In this document: one piece after another, positions 45,774 through 58,028 of the stretch | Numbering within the stretch: the stretch's first letter is position 1 | Layout of the letters: every line of letters begins with the position of its first letter | Assembly: GCF_021513215.1 (NCBI RefSeq) | Contig: NZ_CP090975.1 | Span: forward strand, 985,501 to 1,049,500 | DNA length: 64,000 nt | Direction: 5' to 3' | Origin: Suttonella sp. R2A3 | GTDB lineage: Bacteria > Pseudomonadota > Gammaproteobacteria > Cardiobacteriales > Cardiobacteriaceae | The notes under the pieces: model-generated | What the model saw: the letters and a program-made list of their open reading frames with translations, nothing else | Database searches by the model: none | Told to the model about the DNA's origin: nothing | Program-made: the position numbers and the translations under genes

Positions 45774-46219
45774 ACAGACCCATTCAATCCGCACATGAAT
45801 TATTACCGCATAGCGGAAAAATGGCACTTATCGACCATGTTGAAACATTTGATGAAACCTCTTTACACGCCATTGCCCATATCACCCCGGAACATGTTTT
45901 TGTCCACGATGGAATGCTGCCTAACTGGGCATTTGTTGAGATTATGGCACAAGGAATCGCCGCGTTAGCAGGCTGTCACGCCAAAGCGGCTGGAGAAGAC
46001 ATTCGCCTGGGATTTTTGTTGGGTTCTCGACGCCTGTTATTGGCAGTGGATGCAATATTTGCACCAGCTTGCTTACGTGTAAGTGTGCAAGAATCGCTTA
46101 AAGACGAACGCGGCTTTGGTGTCTATGATTGTCGATTGCTTAACACCACAGATAATGCGTTATTGGCCGAAGCTGCATTGAATGTATTTAGTCCGCCGCA
46201 AGGAATCAACCATGGATAA
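45767..46219 (+). CDS. 3-hydroxyacyl-ACP dehydratase-like hot-dog protein of the APE cluster
   Basis: A 150-residue hot-dog protein. Visible are ELLPHSGKMALIDHVETFDE near residue 12, HVFVHDGMLPNWAFVEIMAQ near 50-69, and the C-terminal DCRLLNTTDNALLAEAALNV. It matches the small dehydratase that is paired with the adenylation-linked dehydratase in APE systems, so the two hot-dog proteins may form a hetero-complex (inference from the family). Overlaps both neighbours by seven or eight bases. Confidence 0.86.
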   Translation: MLNRPIQSAHELLPHSGKMALIDHVETFDETSLHAIAHITPEHVFVHDGMLPNWAFVEIMAQGIAALAGCHAKAAGEDIRLGFLLGSRRLLLAVDAIFAPACLRVSVQESLKDERGFGVYDCRLLNTTDNALLAEAALNVFSPPQGINHG

Positions 46220-46940
46220 AACAGTCTTAGTGACAGGGTCCAGTCGCGGTATTGGTCGAGCCATTGCCCTCAACCTTGCCCAAGCTGGTTATGACATTGT
46301 CCTACACTGTCGTAACAATATATCTGCCGCAGAAGAAACGCTCTCACAAATTAAAACCTGTGGTGTGCAAGCACGAATACTGCAGTTTGATGTGGCAGAT
46401 CGAGAGACGAGCAAAGCTGTCTTATTGGCAGATATTGACACACATGAGGCTTATTATGGCGTGGTACTTAATGCAGGCGTGACACACGACAACGCCTTCC
46501 CCGCATTAAGCGATAACGACTGGGATGAAGTTATCCATACCAACTTAGATGGCTTTTACAATGTGTTACATCCGATCATCATGCCGATGATTCGCCGTCG
46601 TCAGCCTGGGCGTATTGTGTGTATGGCCTCAGTATCAGGGTTGGTCGGCAACCGTGGACAAGTCAATTACAGCGCCTCTAAAGCCGGTTTGATTGGTGCG
46701 GCAAAGGCCTTGGCAATTGAATTAGCCAAACGCCGTATTACCGTAAATTGTGTGGCCCCGGGATTAATCGATACAGATATGGCTCATGAAGATTTGCCGC
46801 TCGAGCAGATGCTGGCAATGATCCCTATGCAGCGAATGGGCACCCCAGAAGAAGTCGCCCATGCAGTCCGTTTTCTCATGGACGAGCAGGCACAATATAT
46901 CACGCGCCAAGTCTTAGCAGTCAATGGAGGATTATGTTGA
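46212..46940 (+). CDS. 3-oxoacyl-ACP reductase (FabG-like) of the APE cluster
   Basis: A 242-residue short-chain dehydrogenase. NADPH-binding TGSSRGIGRAIA near residue 8, LNAGVTHDNAF near 90, catalytic Ser in MASVSGLVGNRGQVNYSASK with the YxxxK motif, and the C-terminal GTPEEVAHAVRFLMDE. It reduces the ketoacyl intermediate in each extension round. The start at 46212 overlaps the previous stop. Within the window no fatty-acid-type enoyl reductase exists, consistent with polyene rather than saturated product. Confidence 0.94.
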   Translation: MDKTVLVTGSSRGIGRAIALNLAQAGYDIVLHCRNNISAAEETLSQIKTCGVQARILQFDVADRETSKAVLLADIDTHEAYYGVVLNAGVTHDNAFPALSDNDWDEVIHTNLDGFYNVLHPIIMPMIRRRQPGRIVCMASVSGLVGNRGQVNYSASKAGLIGAAKALAIELAKRRITVNCVAPGLIDTDMAHEDLPLEQMLAMIPMQRMGTPEEVAHAVRFLMDEQAQYITRQVLAVNGGLC

Positions 46941-48160
46941 ACAGAGTAGTTATTACCGGTATCGGTGGCGTCACCGCCTTTGGACATGATTGGGCAAGCA
47001 TTCGCCAACGCATGCTGACTTATGAAAATGCCGTGCAACATATGGATAGCTGGGCGCAATACCAGGCGCTCAATACACGCTTAGCGGCGCCCATTACCGA
47101 CTACCAAGTCCCTTCTCATTGGCAACGCAAGCAATTACGCAGCCTAGGGCGCGTCTCGCAATTCTCCGTTGATGCGGCAGAGCGCGCATTGGCAGATGCC
47201 GGACTGCTTAATGACCCCTGTATTACAACGGGTCAAATGGGGGTTGCCGCCGGTTCATCAACCGGATCAACACACGATATTTGTCAAATGGCAAAACTAC
47301 TTATGGAAGGGCAATCCGAAGGTGTTAATGCCAATACCTACATCCGGATGATGCCTCATACCATCGCGGCCAATGTAGCGATTTTTTTCGGCCTCAAAGG
47401 ACGTGTCATCCCCACCTCCTGCGCTTGTGCGAGCGGCTCTCAGGCGATTGGCTACTCTTACGAGGCAATCCGCCATGGCTCCATTGATATGATGCTTGCT
47501 GGTGGTGGTGAAGAGCTATGCCCTTCTGAAGCCTATGTTTTTGATTCTCTTTATGCCACGAGCATTAAAAATGACGCCCCAAAAACCACACCAGCTCCTT
47601 ACGACGCTGCGCGCGATGGTCTGGTGATCGGCGAAGGCGCGGGCATGATGGTGCTGGAGAATTACGATCATGCGTTGGCACGTGGCGCACGGATTTATGC
47701 TGAAATCGTTGGCTTTGCTACCAATGGCGATGGCACACATGTAACACGCCCGGAGCGCGATACTATGCAGCGCTGTATGGAAATAGCCATAAACGACGCC
47801 GCCCTATCACCACAGGAAATTGGGTATGTTGATGGTCATGGTACCGCCACCGAACAAGGCGATATTGCCGAAACACAAGCCACTCACGCGGTATTTGGCG
47901 ATCGTGTCACATTCAGCTCACAAAAAAGCTATTTAGGACACACCTTAGGTGCCTGTGGAGCCTTGGAATCATGGTTTGCGATTGCGATGATGCACGATCA
48001 GTCCTTTATGCCAACCCTCAACCTTAACCAGGTGGATCCACGCTGCGGTGCGCTTGATTACATCATCGGCGAAGCACGTTCATTAGACACCACATACGTG
48101 ATGAATAATAACTTTGCTTTTGGTGGGATCAACACCTCATTGATTTTTAAGCGTGTATAA
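46934..48160 (+). CDS. Beta-ketoacyl-ACP synthase II-like ketosynthase (APE cluster)
   Basis: A 408-residue ketosynthase with the full triad: Cys in PTSCACASGSQAIGYSYE near 165, His in YVDGHGTATEQGDIAE near 300 and His in SYLGHTLGACGALESWF near 335. The N-terminus reads VVITGIGGVTAFG as in FabF. It probably carries the chain elongation or initiation step; together with the other full ketosynthase it gives the complement found in APE clusters. The stop overlaps the 3' end of the convergent phosphopantetheinyl transferase gene by 14 bases. Confidence 0.93.
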   Translation: MLNRVVITGIGGVTAFGHDWASIRQRMLTYENAVQHMDSWAQYQALNTRLAAPITDYQVPSHWQRKQLRSLGRVSQFSVDAAERALADAGLLNDPCITTGQMGVAAGSSTGSTHDICQMAKLLMEGQSEGVNANTYIRMMPHTIAANVAIFFGLKGRVIPTSCACASGSQAIGYSYEAIRHGSIDMMLAGGGEELCPSEAYVFDSLYATSIKNDAPKTTPAPYDAARDGLVIGEGAGMMVLENYDHALARGARIYAEIVGFATNGDGTHVTRPERDTMQRCMEIAINDAALSPQEIGYVDGHGTATEQGDIAETQATHAVFGDRVTFSSQKSYLGHTLGACGALESWFAIAMMHDQSFMPTLNLNQVDPRCGALDYIIGEARSLDTTYVMNNNFAFGGINTSLIFKRV

Positions 48161-48758
48161 AATTATAAGGACAATTACTCAGCATATGCCGCCAATCGCG
48201 ATGCGTGGTACCGATCACACGAATGGACAAAGCACTGGCGTGCGGCTGTACGATACTCACCATAAAATGCGTGCTTATTTGTGCGCTAAAATAAGCACAA
48301 GACACTGGCGACAACAATCTCTGTCCTTGAATATCTGCAAAACCGACCTGTGTTAATCCCCCGGGAAAATCCAAATCAAATGCCTTAATCAGCGCCTCTT
48401 TGAGTGTCCACAGACGATAAAAGGCCAGTAAGTCGTCTTGTTGTTGCGCCAACCATTGTTGCTCCACATCACTTGCAAATACAGCACTAAGATCACGAAC
48501 ATCGCGCGCCTTAATCCATTCAAGGTCCACGCCGGGCTTGTGTGGTGTCGCACTCGCCAACACACACAGACCATGTTTATGGCTCAAAGAAAAAGGCATA
48601 TTCTGATAACGCTGTTTAAGCAACAGACTGCTCTCATGCTCAATGCAGCGCCTATTTCCCCGGTCAAGCAGAGGAGCATGTTGTAAACCACTTCCTGCAA
48701 AATGTAATGTGAGTGAGGATAAAGCTTGAGATGTCAACACAGGCGTATTAAAATTCAT
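48147..48758 (-). CDS. 4'-phosphopantetheinyl transferase (Sfp type)
   Basis: Transfers the phosphopantetheine arm from CoA to carrier-protein serines, here very probably to the two ACPs of the cluster. A 203-residue protein with the superfamily motifs: LPFSLSHKHG-type segment (MPFSLSHKHGLCVLA), GVDLEWIKARDVRDL with the Mg-binding acid residues, and FYRLWTLKEALIKA near 118-131, the WxxKEA motif. It is the only minus-strand gene in the cluster. Its overlap with the ketosynthase 3' end shows tight packing. Confidence 0.92.
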   Translation of the reverse strand: MNFNTPVLTSQALSSLTLHFAGSGLQHAPLLDRGNRRCIEHESSLLLKQRYQNMPFSLSHKHGLCVLASATPHKPGVDLEWIKARDVRDLSAVFASDVEQQWLAQQQDDLLAFYRLWTLKEALIKAFDLDFPGGLTQVGFADIQGQRLLSPVSCAYFSAQISTHFMVSIVQPHASALSIRVIGTTHRDWRHMLSNCPYNFIHA

Positions 48759-48789
48759 TTAGTTTTATCGTTTAATCAGGAGCCATTTC

Positions 48790-49212
48790 ATGAATAAGAG
48801 CCGTAAAATCGTCGCCATTTTGGCGGTATTGTTGTTGAGTGCGGGTTGCGCGCGTAACACCACGCATTATATCTCAATCGATGAAGCACTCAATTCACCA
48901 CAAGCCAAAGAAGTCCTCGATCCAAATATTAAGCTATATTTCGCTCGCGGGGCTGGAAATGCCATTAAATCGGGCTTAGTGAGTAATAAAAAAACCAACA
49001 GTGCTAACAAAACCGACCGTGAAGCCTGTATTTGGGCGTTCCTCTCTGCGGTCAAACAATTCCAAGAACGCGCATATGATATGGGTGGTACAAAAGTAAC
49101 CAATCTGATTAGCTTCTATAAAAAGCAGCCTTATAGCAGCCAAGAAAACTTTGAATGCCATGCAGGCACAGTTATTACTGGTGTAGCGCTAAAAGGTGAC
49201 ATTGCTCGTTAA
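48790..49212 (+). CDS. Small lipoprotein at the end of the APE cluster
   Basis: A 140-residue lipoprotein: signal peptide KIVAILAVLLLSAGC with the lipobox SAGC, then a mature part with ACIWAFLSAVKQFQERAYDM, GGTKVTNLISFYKKQP and a C-terminal GTVITGVALKGDIAR. Similar short lipoproteins, often misnamed as excinuclease subunits, accompany APE clusters in enterobacteria; the match here is from memory of that pattern and not tested. The gene has its own ribosome site (AGGAG at 48778-48782) and stands between the cluster and the ribosomal operon, so it could also be independent. Confidence 0.78.
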   Translation: MNKSRKIVAILAVLLLSAGCARNTTHYISIDEALNSPQAKEVLDPNIKLYFARGAGNAIKSGLVSNKKTNSANKTDREACIWAFLSAVKQFQERAYDMGGTKVTNLISFYKKQPYSSQENFECHAGTVITGVALKGDIAR

Positions 49213-49237
49213 ACGTGGTCAGCGGCAAATATCCCTC

Positions 49238-49266
49238 TTGAATCAATGGGAATAAATTGCTAGAAT
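49238..49266 (+). promoter_or_regulatory. Promoter of the rpsF operon
   Basis: TTGAAT (49238-49243) and TAGAAT (49261-49266) with exactly 17 bases between them, each one or two bases from the sigma-70 consensus. It lies 80 bases before rpsF. Confidence 0.8.
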
Positions 49267-49275
49267 GCGCCGCCT

Positions 49276-49328
49276 TGCCGAATATCGGCAACTCCTTGCC
49301 ATTACCAAAATGCGTAATGGCTGTTTTT
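49276..49328 (+). promoter_or_regulatory. Structured rpsF leader RNA, candidate S6:S18 autoregulatory element
   Basis: Two hairpins lie between promoter and start: TGCCG-AATAT-CGGCA (49276-49290) and GCCATTAC-loop-GTAATGGC (49298-49321), the latter followed by TTTTTC. Many bacteria carry a leader upstream of rpsF that binds the S6:S18 complex, with a CCG element; the CCG in the first hairpin fits. The second hairpin also looks like an attenuator. The AAGGAG ribosome site lies just downstream at 49336. Structure seen; function inferred. Confidence 0.55.
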
Positions 49329-49347
49329 CATCCATAAGGAGCACATT

Positions 49348-49677
49348 ATGCGACATTATGAAATTGTATTTTTGGTTCATCCGGACCAAAGCGAGCAGGT
49401 CAATGCGATGGTTGAGCGCTATCGTAGTCTGATCGAAGGCAATGATGGCCAAATCCACCGTTTTGAAGATTGGGGCCGCCGTGTGTTGGCTTACCCAATC
49501 CAAAAACTGGTTAAAGCACACTACATTTTGATGAACATCGAATGTAACGGCGACACCTTAGCTGAATTGGAAAGCAACTTCCGTTTCAACGACGCGGTAT
49601 TGCGTCACCTCACCATCCGTCGTGAAGAAGCTATCACTGATGCTTCTGCGATGATGCAAGAAAGCAACAAGAAATAA
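49348..49677 (+). CDS. rpsF: Ribosomal protein bS6
   Basis: A 109-residue small-subunit ribosomal protein that pairs with bS18 at the platform of the 30S subunit. The N-terminal [18 protein letters not shown], the central [20 protein letters not shown] and [18 protein letters not shown] match bS6 closely. AAGGAG precedes the ATG. priB, which stands between rpsF and rpsR in many enterobacteria, is absent here; rpsR follows after 10 bases. Confidence 0.98.
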   Translation: MRHYEIVFLVHPDQSEQVNAMVERYRSLIEGNDGQIHRFEDWGRRVLAYPIQKLVKAHYILMNIECNGDTLAELESNFRFNDAVLRHLTIRREEAITDASAMMQESNKK

Positions 49678-49687
49678 GGAGTTCATC

Positions 49688-49900
49688 ATGGCCCGTCGTA
49701 GAACCTGTCGTTTCACAGCCGAAGGCGTGAAAGAAATCGATTACAAAGATCTCGATACATTAAAATCATACACCACTGAAGTCGGCAAGATCGTCCCTGC
49801 ACGCATCACCGGCACAAACGCCTATTATCAGCGTCAGTTAGCAACAGCGGTTAAACGCGCACGTTTCCTCGCTTTGCTGCCATACTCTGACCAACATTAA
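49688..49900 (+). CDS. rpsR: Ribosomal protein bS18
   Basis: A 70-residue protein of the 30S subunit, partner of bS6. The sequence carries [20 protein letters not shown], the [20 protein letters not shown] segment and [15 protein letters not shown], the standard bS18 end. AAGGAG precedes the ATG. It is followed after 11 bases by rplI. Confidence 0.98.
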   Translation: MARRRTCRFTAEGVKEIDYKDLDTLKSYTTEVGKIVPARITGTNAYYQRQLATAVKRARFLALLPYSDQH

Positions 49901-49911
49901 GGAGGCAAACC

Positions 49912-50361
49912 ATGAATATTATCTTACTCGATCGCGTGGTTGGCTTGGGTGAGTTGGGCGATAAAGTGTCGGTTAAATCCGGCTACGCGCGTAACTACCT
50001 GATCCCTCAAGGGAAAGCTACTGAAGCAACCAAAAGTAATATCGAACAATTTGAAGCACGTCGTGCGGAACTTGAGCGCCAGCAAGCTGAGCGTTTAGCT
50101 GCCTCACAAACCCGTGCTGAATCGTTAAACGGTAAAGTCCTCACCATCTTCTCAAAAGCTGGTGATGAGGGTAAATTGTTTGGTTCAGTTGGCACCCAGC
50201 AAATTGCTGACGCTGCTGAACAGCAAGGCCTAGAGCTTGAGCGTCAAGAAATCTTGATGCCTAATGGCACCATCCGTGAGCTGGGCGAATACGAAATCGA
50301 CTTACAGCTTTATGGTGATATTGCTGCGCAAGTCCTCGTACGTGTGGTATTAAGCGCCTAA
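49912..50361 (+). CDS. rplI: Ribosomal protein bL9
   Basis: A 149-residue 50S protein that binds 23S rRNA near the L1 stalk. MNIILLDRVVGLGELGDKVS and VKSGYARNYLIPQGKATEAT are the bL9 signature; a long central helix rich in Glu, Arg and Ala follows, then the C-terminal domain with AGDEGKLFGSVGTQQIADA. AGGAGG precedes the ATG. It is the last gene of the ribosomal operon. Confidence 0.98.
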   Translation: MNIILLDRVVGLGELGDKVSVKSGYARNYLIPQGKATEATKSNIEQFEARRAELERQQAERLAASQTRAESLNGKVLTIFSKAGDEGKLFGSVGTQQIADAAEQQGLELERQEILMPNGTIRELGEYEIDLQLYGDIAAQVLVRVVLSA

Positions 50362-50380
50362 TCTGTCGCTAAACCAACAC

Positions 50381-50407
50381 AAAACCCGCCATTTGGCGGG
50401 TTTTTTT
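50381..50407 (+). terminator. Rho-independent terminator after rplI
   Basis: ACCCGCC and GGCGGGT form a strong GC stem with a small loop, followed by seven Ts at 50401-50407. It ends the rpsF-rpsR-rplI transcript 20 bases after the rplI stop. Confidence 0.93.
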
Positions 50408-50492
50408 ATGCCTAAAACATCCCTTTCTCATCATACCCTGGAAGTTGCACTGTGGTACATTATGTGCTTACCCCTTTGTATTGATAAATGCT

Positions 50493-54555
<4,063 letters not shown>

Positions 54556-54561
54556 CAAGAG

Positions 54562-54598
54562 AAAAGCGGTGTTCGCGTTAAGTGAACACCGCTTTTTT
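54562..54598 (+). terminator. Rho-independent terminator after leuS
   Basis: AAAAGCGGTGTTC (54562-54574) and GAACACCGCTTTTTT (54584-54598) make a long stem with a nine-base loop and a T-tail, seven bases after the leuS stop. The A-run on the left makes it workable from the other direction too. Confidence 0.92.
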
Positions 54599-54727
54599 AA
54601 TCTCCGCTAGCCATCTTATTATTACACCTAGTGTTTTTCTTAAATATAGCAACCTCGCTAGCAAAACTCTTCTTTACCGCTATTTATCCCCAAATTAATA
54701 ACGCCCTAACAAGTATCAAAAAAACAC

Positions 54728-54784
54728 TTGCATAAAAAAATAATCATGATAATTTGTATGCGCAACTTATTAGCCTGGCTAATA
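54728..54784 (+). promoter_or_regulatory. Candidate hut promoter with a 17-bp palindromic operator
   Basis: TTGCAT (54728-54733) and TAATTT (54750-54755) are 16 bases apart. Directly downstream lies TATTAGCC-T-GGCTAATA (54768-54784), a perfect eight-base inverted repeat with one central base, where a repressor would block transcription start. hutU begins 44 bases later. No hut regulator gene (hutC or similar) is in the window, and this half-site is unlike the TTGTATA-type HutC operators I know, so a different regulator may bind. Confidence 0.5.
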
Positions 54785-54828
54785 CAATTATTTAGAAAAA
54801 CTATATTTATCTTTATCAGGAACTGGTC

Positions 54829-56562
54829 ATGAATACTACTAATGAAATAAACACTGGGTGCATCAGCAAGAATAATACGTTTACTCGTCGTGATGAAAAT
54901 CGCAACATTGCGGCACCAACTGGTAGCAAATTAAACTGCAAAACTTGGCTGACAGAAGCACCTTATCGTATGATTCAAAACAACCTACATCCCGATGTTG
55001 CTGAAAATCCTAAAAGCCTGGTTGTTTATGGTGGTATCGGCCGTGCCGCACGCAATTGGGAAAGCTACGATCAAATCCTAGCCTCACTCAAAGATCTAGA
55101 AAAAGATGAAACACTACTTATACAATCAGGCAAACCTGTTGGTATTTTCCAAACCCACGAAGATGCACCTCGTGTATTGATTGCTAACTCCAACCTCGTA
55201 CCACGCTGGGCCACTTGGGAACATTTTAACGACTTAGATCGTAAAGATTTATTTATGTATGGACAAATGACCGCAGGTAGCTGGATTTACATTGGCACCC
55301 AAGGCATTGTTCAAGGCACTTATGAGACCTTCGCCGAAGCTGGTCGCCAACATTATAATGGCGATTGGAGTGGGCGATGGATTTTAACCGCAGGACTCGG
55401 TGGCATGGGTGGTGCACAACCATTAGCTGCAACCTTCGCTGGCGCAACCTCCTTAAATATTGAATGTCAACAGTCAAGTATCGATTTTCGCCTACGTACT
55501 GGTTATGTAGACAAACAAGCAGATAATCTTGATCATGCTTATGAACTGATTAAGCAGCATACCGCTGCGGGCGAGGCTATTTCTATCGCTCTATTAGGTA
55601 ATGCTGCTGAGATTCTACCTGAGATAGTAAAGCGTGCGAAAGCTGGTGAAATAAAGCCTGATCTAGTCACAGACCAAACCTCTGCTCACGATTTAATAAA
55701 TGGGTATTTGCCAAAAAACTGGACTGTAGACGAATGGAAAGCAGCACAAGAAGACCCCACACAGCATAATACCCTAACCAAAGCAGCTGCAGCCTCTTGC
55801 GCTATTCACGTGCGCGCCATGTTGGACCTACAAAATATGGGCATTCCAGCAACAGATTATGGTAATAACATCCGTCAGGTGGCTTTTGATGAAGGAGTAA
55901 AAGAGGCTTTTAACTTCCCGGGGTTTGTTCCTGCTTACGTCCGTCCACTATTTTGCCAAGGTAAAGGGCCGTTTCGTTGGGTTGCATTATCTGGTGATCC
56001 TGAAGATATTTATAGAACAGATCAAAAAATCAAAGAACTGTTCCCTGAAAATAACCACGTTCATCGATGGCTTGATATGGCAAAAGAGCGAATTCATTTC
56101 CAAGGGCTTCCAGCACGCATTTGCTGGTTGGGTCTGGGTGAACGCGACAAAGCTGGTCTCGCATTTAATGAAATGGTTAAAAACGGCGAATTAAAAGGCC
56201 CTATTGTTATTGGTCGCGATCACTTAGATACAGGCTCTGTCGCCAGCCCGAACCGCGAAACAGAAAGCATGAAAGATGGTACTGATGCTGTATCCGATTG
56301 GGCATTACTCAATGGCATGCTCAACGTAGCAGGTGGCGCGACTTGGGTCTCATTGCATCACGGTGGTGGTGTAGGAATGGGCTATTCACAACACTCTGGC
56401 ATGGTTATCGTTGCCGATGGAACTGATGCAGCAGCTAAACGTCTAGCAAGAGTATTAGTCAACGACTGTGGCTCAGGTGTGATGCGTCATGCTGATGCGG
56501 GCTATGAACTAGCCATTAAAACTGCCAAAGAATATGGTCTCAACCTACCAATGATTAAATAA
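54829..56562 (+). CDS. hutU: Urocanate hydratase
   Basis: Second step of histidine degradation: urocanate to imidazolone propionate, using tightly bound NAD as electrophile. A 577-residue protein. The conserved parts are [15 protein letters not shown] near 64, [19 protein letters not shown] near 143, [18 protein letters not shown] near 190, and the active-site region VDLQ-like [19 protein letters not shown] near 464-482. Compared with the usual 555-560 residues it has an N-terminal extension of about 20. AGGAAC precedes the ATG. First gene of the hut operon, an order (hutU before hutH) common in bacteria. Confidence 0.97.
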   Translation: MNTTNEINTGCISKNNTFTRRDENRNIAAPTGSKLNCKTWLTEAPYRMIQNNLHPDVAENPKSLVVYGGIGRAARNWESYDQILASLKDLEKDETLLIQSGKPVGIFQTHEDAPRVLIANSNLVPRWATWEHFNDLDRKDLFMYGQMTAGSWIYIGTQGIVQGTYETFAEAGRQHYNGDWSGRWILTAGLGGMGGAQPLAATFAGATSLNIECQQSSIDFRLRTGYVDKQADNLDHAYELIKQHTAAGEAISIALLGNAAEILPEIVKRAKAGEIKPDLVTDQTSAHDLINGYLPKNWTVDEWKAAQEDPTQHNTLTKAAAASCAIHVRAMLDLQNMGIPATDYGNNIRQVAFDEGVKEAFNFPGFVPAYVRPLFCQGKGPFRWVALSGDPEDIYRTDQKIKELFPENNHVHRWLDMAKERIHFQGLPARICWLGLGERDKAGLAFNEMVKNGELKGPIVIGRDHLDTGSVASPNRETESMKDGTDAVSDWALLNGMLNVAGGATWVSLHHGGGVGMGYSQHSGMVIVADGTDAAAKRLARVLVNDCGSGVMRHADAGYELAIKTAKEYGLNLPMIK

Positions 56563-56603
56563 CTTATCCCATGCACCAATAACATTTGATTAAGAGAAAC
56601 ACA

Positions 56604-57965
56604 ATGATTGAACAAAAAACAACAAATCCTAATGATAGAACAATAGAGGCCTCATCAAAAAAACTACTGTCTAAACCAATAGCATTCATTCAGCTTATTG
56701 CGTTTAGTACGTTTGGGTTAGTGATGTTTTTTGTACCATTCACTATTGGCGGAAAACGAACAATTTTTTTTGATCACGCTGCAAGCTATTTAGTTAAACA
56801 GCAACATAATCTTTCTGTCACTTTATTGTTCTTATTAATGATATTTGGTGCAATCAAACCATTTATGGATGGTTCTTGGCAAAAAAACCTCACTCAAAAG
56901 ATTTTGACTATTTTTAAAGTGATCGGTTTAATTTTAGCTGTCATGTACATAACCGGTATTGCGCCAGGCTTTATAATGGAAAAGGATATGATGCCATTTT
57001 TATTTGAGAAATTGGCATTACCTGTCGGGATGATTGTACCGATTGGCGCATTAATTTTGGCATTTTTGGTAGGATTTGGCTTACTTGAGATGGTTGGTGT
57101 GCTAATGCAACCAATCATGAGACCAATTTGGAAAACGCCTGGTTCATCAGCAATTGATGCGGTAGCTTCCTTTGTTGGTAGCTACTCTATCGGGCTCCTT
57201 ATCACCAATCGAGTCTACCTACAAAAACAGTATTCGGCACGCGAAGCGATTATCATTGCGACTGGATTTTCCACAGTATCGGCAGCATTTATGATTATTG
57301 TGGCTAAGACTTTAAACTTGATGGAGTTTTGGAATATCTTCTTCTGGTCCACGCTAGTAATCACTTTCATTGTCACTGCCATCACTGCCCGTATTCCTCC
57401 TATCAGCCTTTTTGATGATAACGCTGAACGTGTGGCTCTTAATAATTTACGTGGCAGAAGATTAGCGGCAGCTTTTGAGGCGGGTTTATCTACTTCACGC
57501 CAAGCTAGTAACTTTAAAAAAATTTTATGGTCTAACTTCCAAGATGGGCTGATCATGACAGCTGCAATTATACCTTCAATTATTGCAGTCGGATTGACTG
57601 GTCTTTTATTAGCTAAATATACACCTGTATTTGACGCTTTGGGTTTGTTACTTTATCCGTTTACATGGTTAAGTGGGTTATCAGAACCTCTTGTTGCTGC
57701 CAAAGGCATGTCAGCAGGTCTAGCTGAAATGTTCTTGCCTGCCTTATTACTAAACGAAGCAGATGTATTAACGCGCTTTGTTGCGGGAGTCATTTCTATT
57801 AGTAGTGTGTTATTCTTTTCTGCCATGATCCCTTGTGTGTTAGCAACACAAATTCCTGTTTCTGTTGGAAAAATGGTCATCGTATGGTTTGAACGAGTAG
57901 TATTCAGTATCATTCTCGCAGCCGCTTTTGGTCATTTGGCCATGTACTTTAATTGGATTAGCTAG
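56604..57965 (+). CDS. YjiH family membrane protein with nucleoside-recognition (Gate) domain, possible histidine transporter
   Basis: A 453-residue inner membrane protein with about ten hydrophobic segments. The PIGALILAFLVGFGLLEMVG and SAIDAVASFVGSYSIGLLIT segments belong to the Gate/YjiH family. It stands between hutU and hutH, and the same family occurs inside hut operons elsewhere, so uptake of histidine or urocanate is the obvious hypothesis, unproven. I set the start at the ATG at 56604; a TTG at 56586 is in frame. The DNA is more AT-rich than that of its neighbours. Confidence 0.8.
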   Translation: MIEQKTTNPNDRTIEASSKKLLSKPIAFIQLIAFSTFGLVMFFVPFTIGGKRTIFFDHAASYLVKQQHNLSVTLLFLLMIFGAIKPFMDGSWQKNLTQKILTIFKVIGLILAVMYITGIAPGFIMEKDMMPFLFEKLALPVGMIVPIGALILAFLVGFGLLEMVGVLMQPIMRPIWKTPGSSAIDAVASFVGSYSIGLLITNRVYLQKQYSAREAIIIATGFSTVSAAFMIIVAKTLNLMEFWNIFFWSTLVITFIVTAITARIPPISLFDDNAERVALNNLRGRRLAAAFEAGLSTSRQASNFKKILWSNFQDGLIMTAAIIPSIIAVGLTGLLLAKYTPVFDALGLLLYPFTWLSGLSEPLVAAKGMSAGLAEMFLPALLLNEADVLTRFVAGVISISSVLFFSAMIPCVLATQIPVSVGKMVIVWFERVVFSIILAAAFGHLAMYFNWIS

Positions 57966-58028
57966 AACCTAAACCAATTAAAATATCGATACATTGTTTC
58001 CAGGAATGAATAATTAACAAATACCACG

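Noticed and set aside
33600-48758. The cluster as ordinary fatty-acid biosynthesis
   Set aside because: The exporter, LolA-like carrier, aryl-type ligase, glycosyltransferase and the lack of an enoyl reductase point to a polyene pigment.
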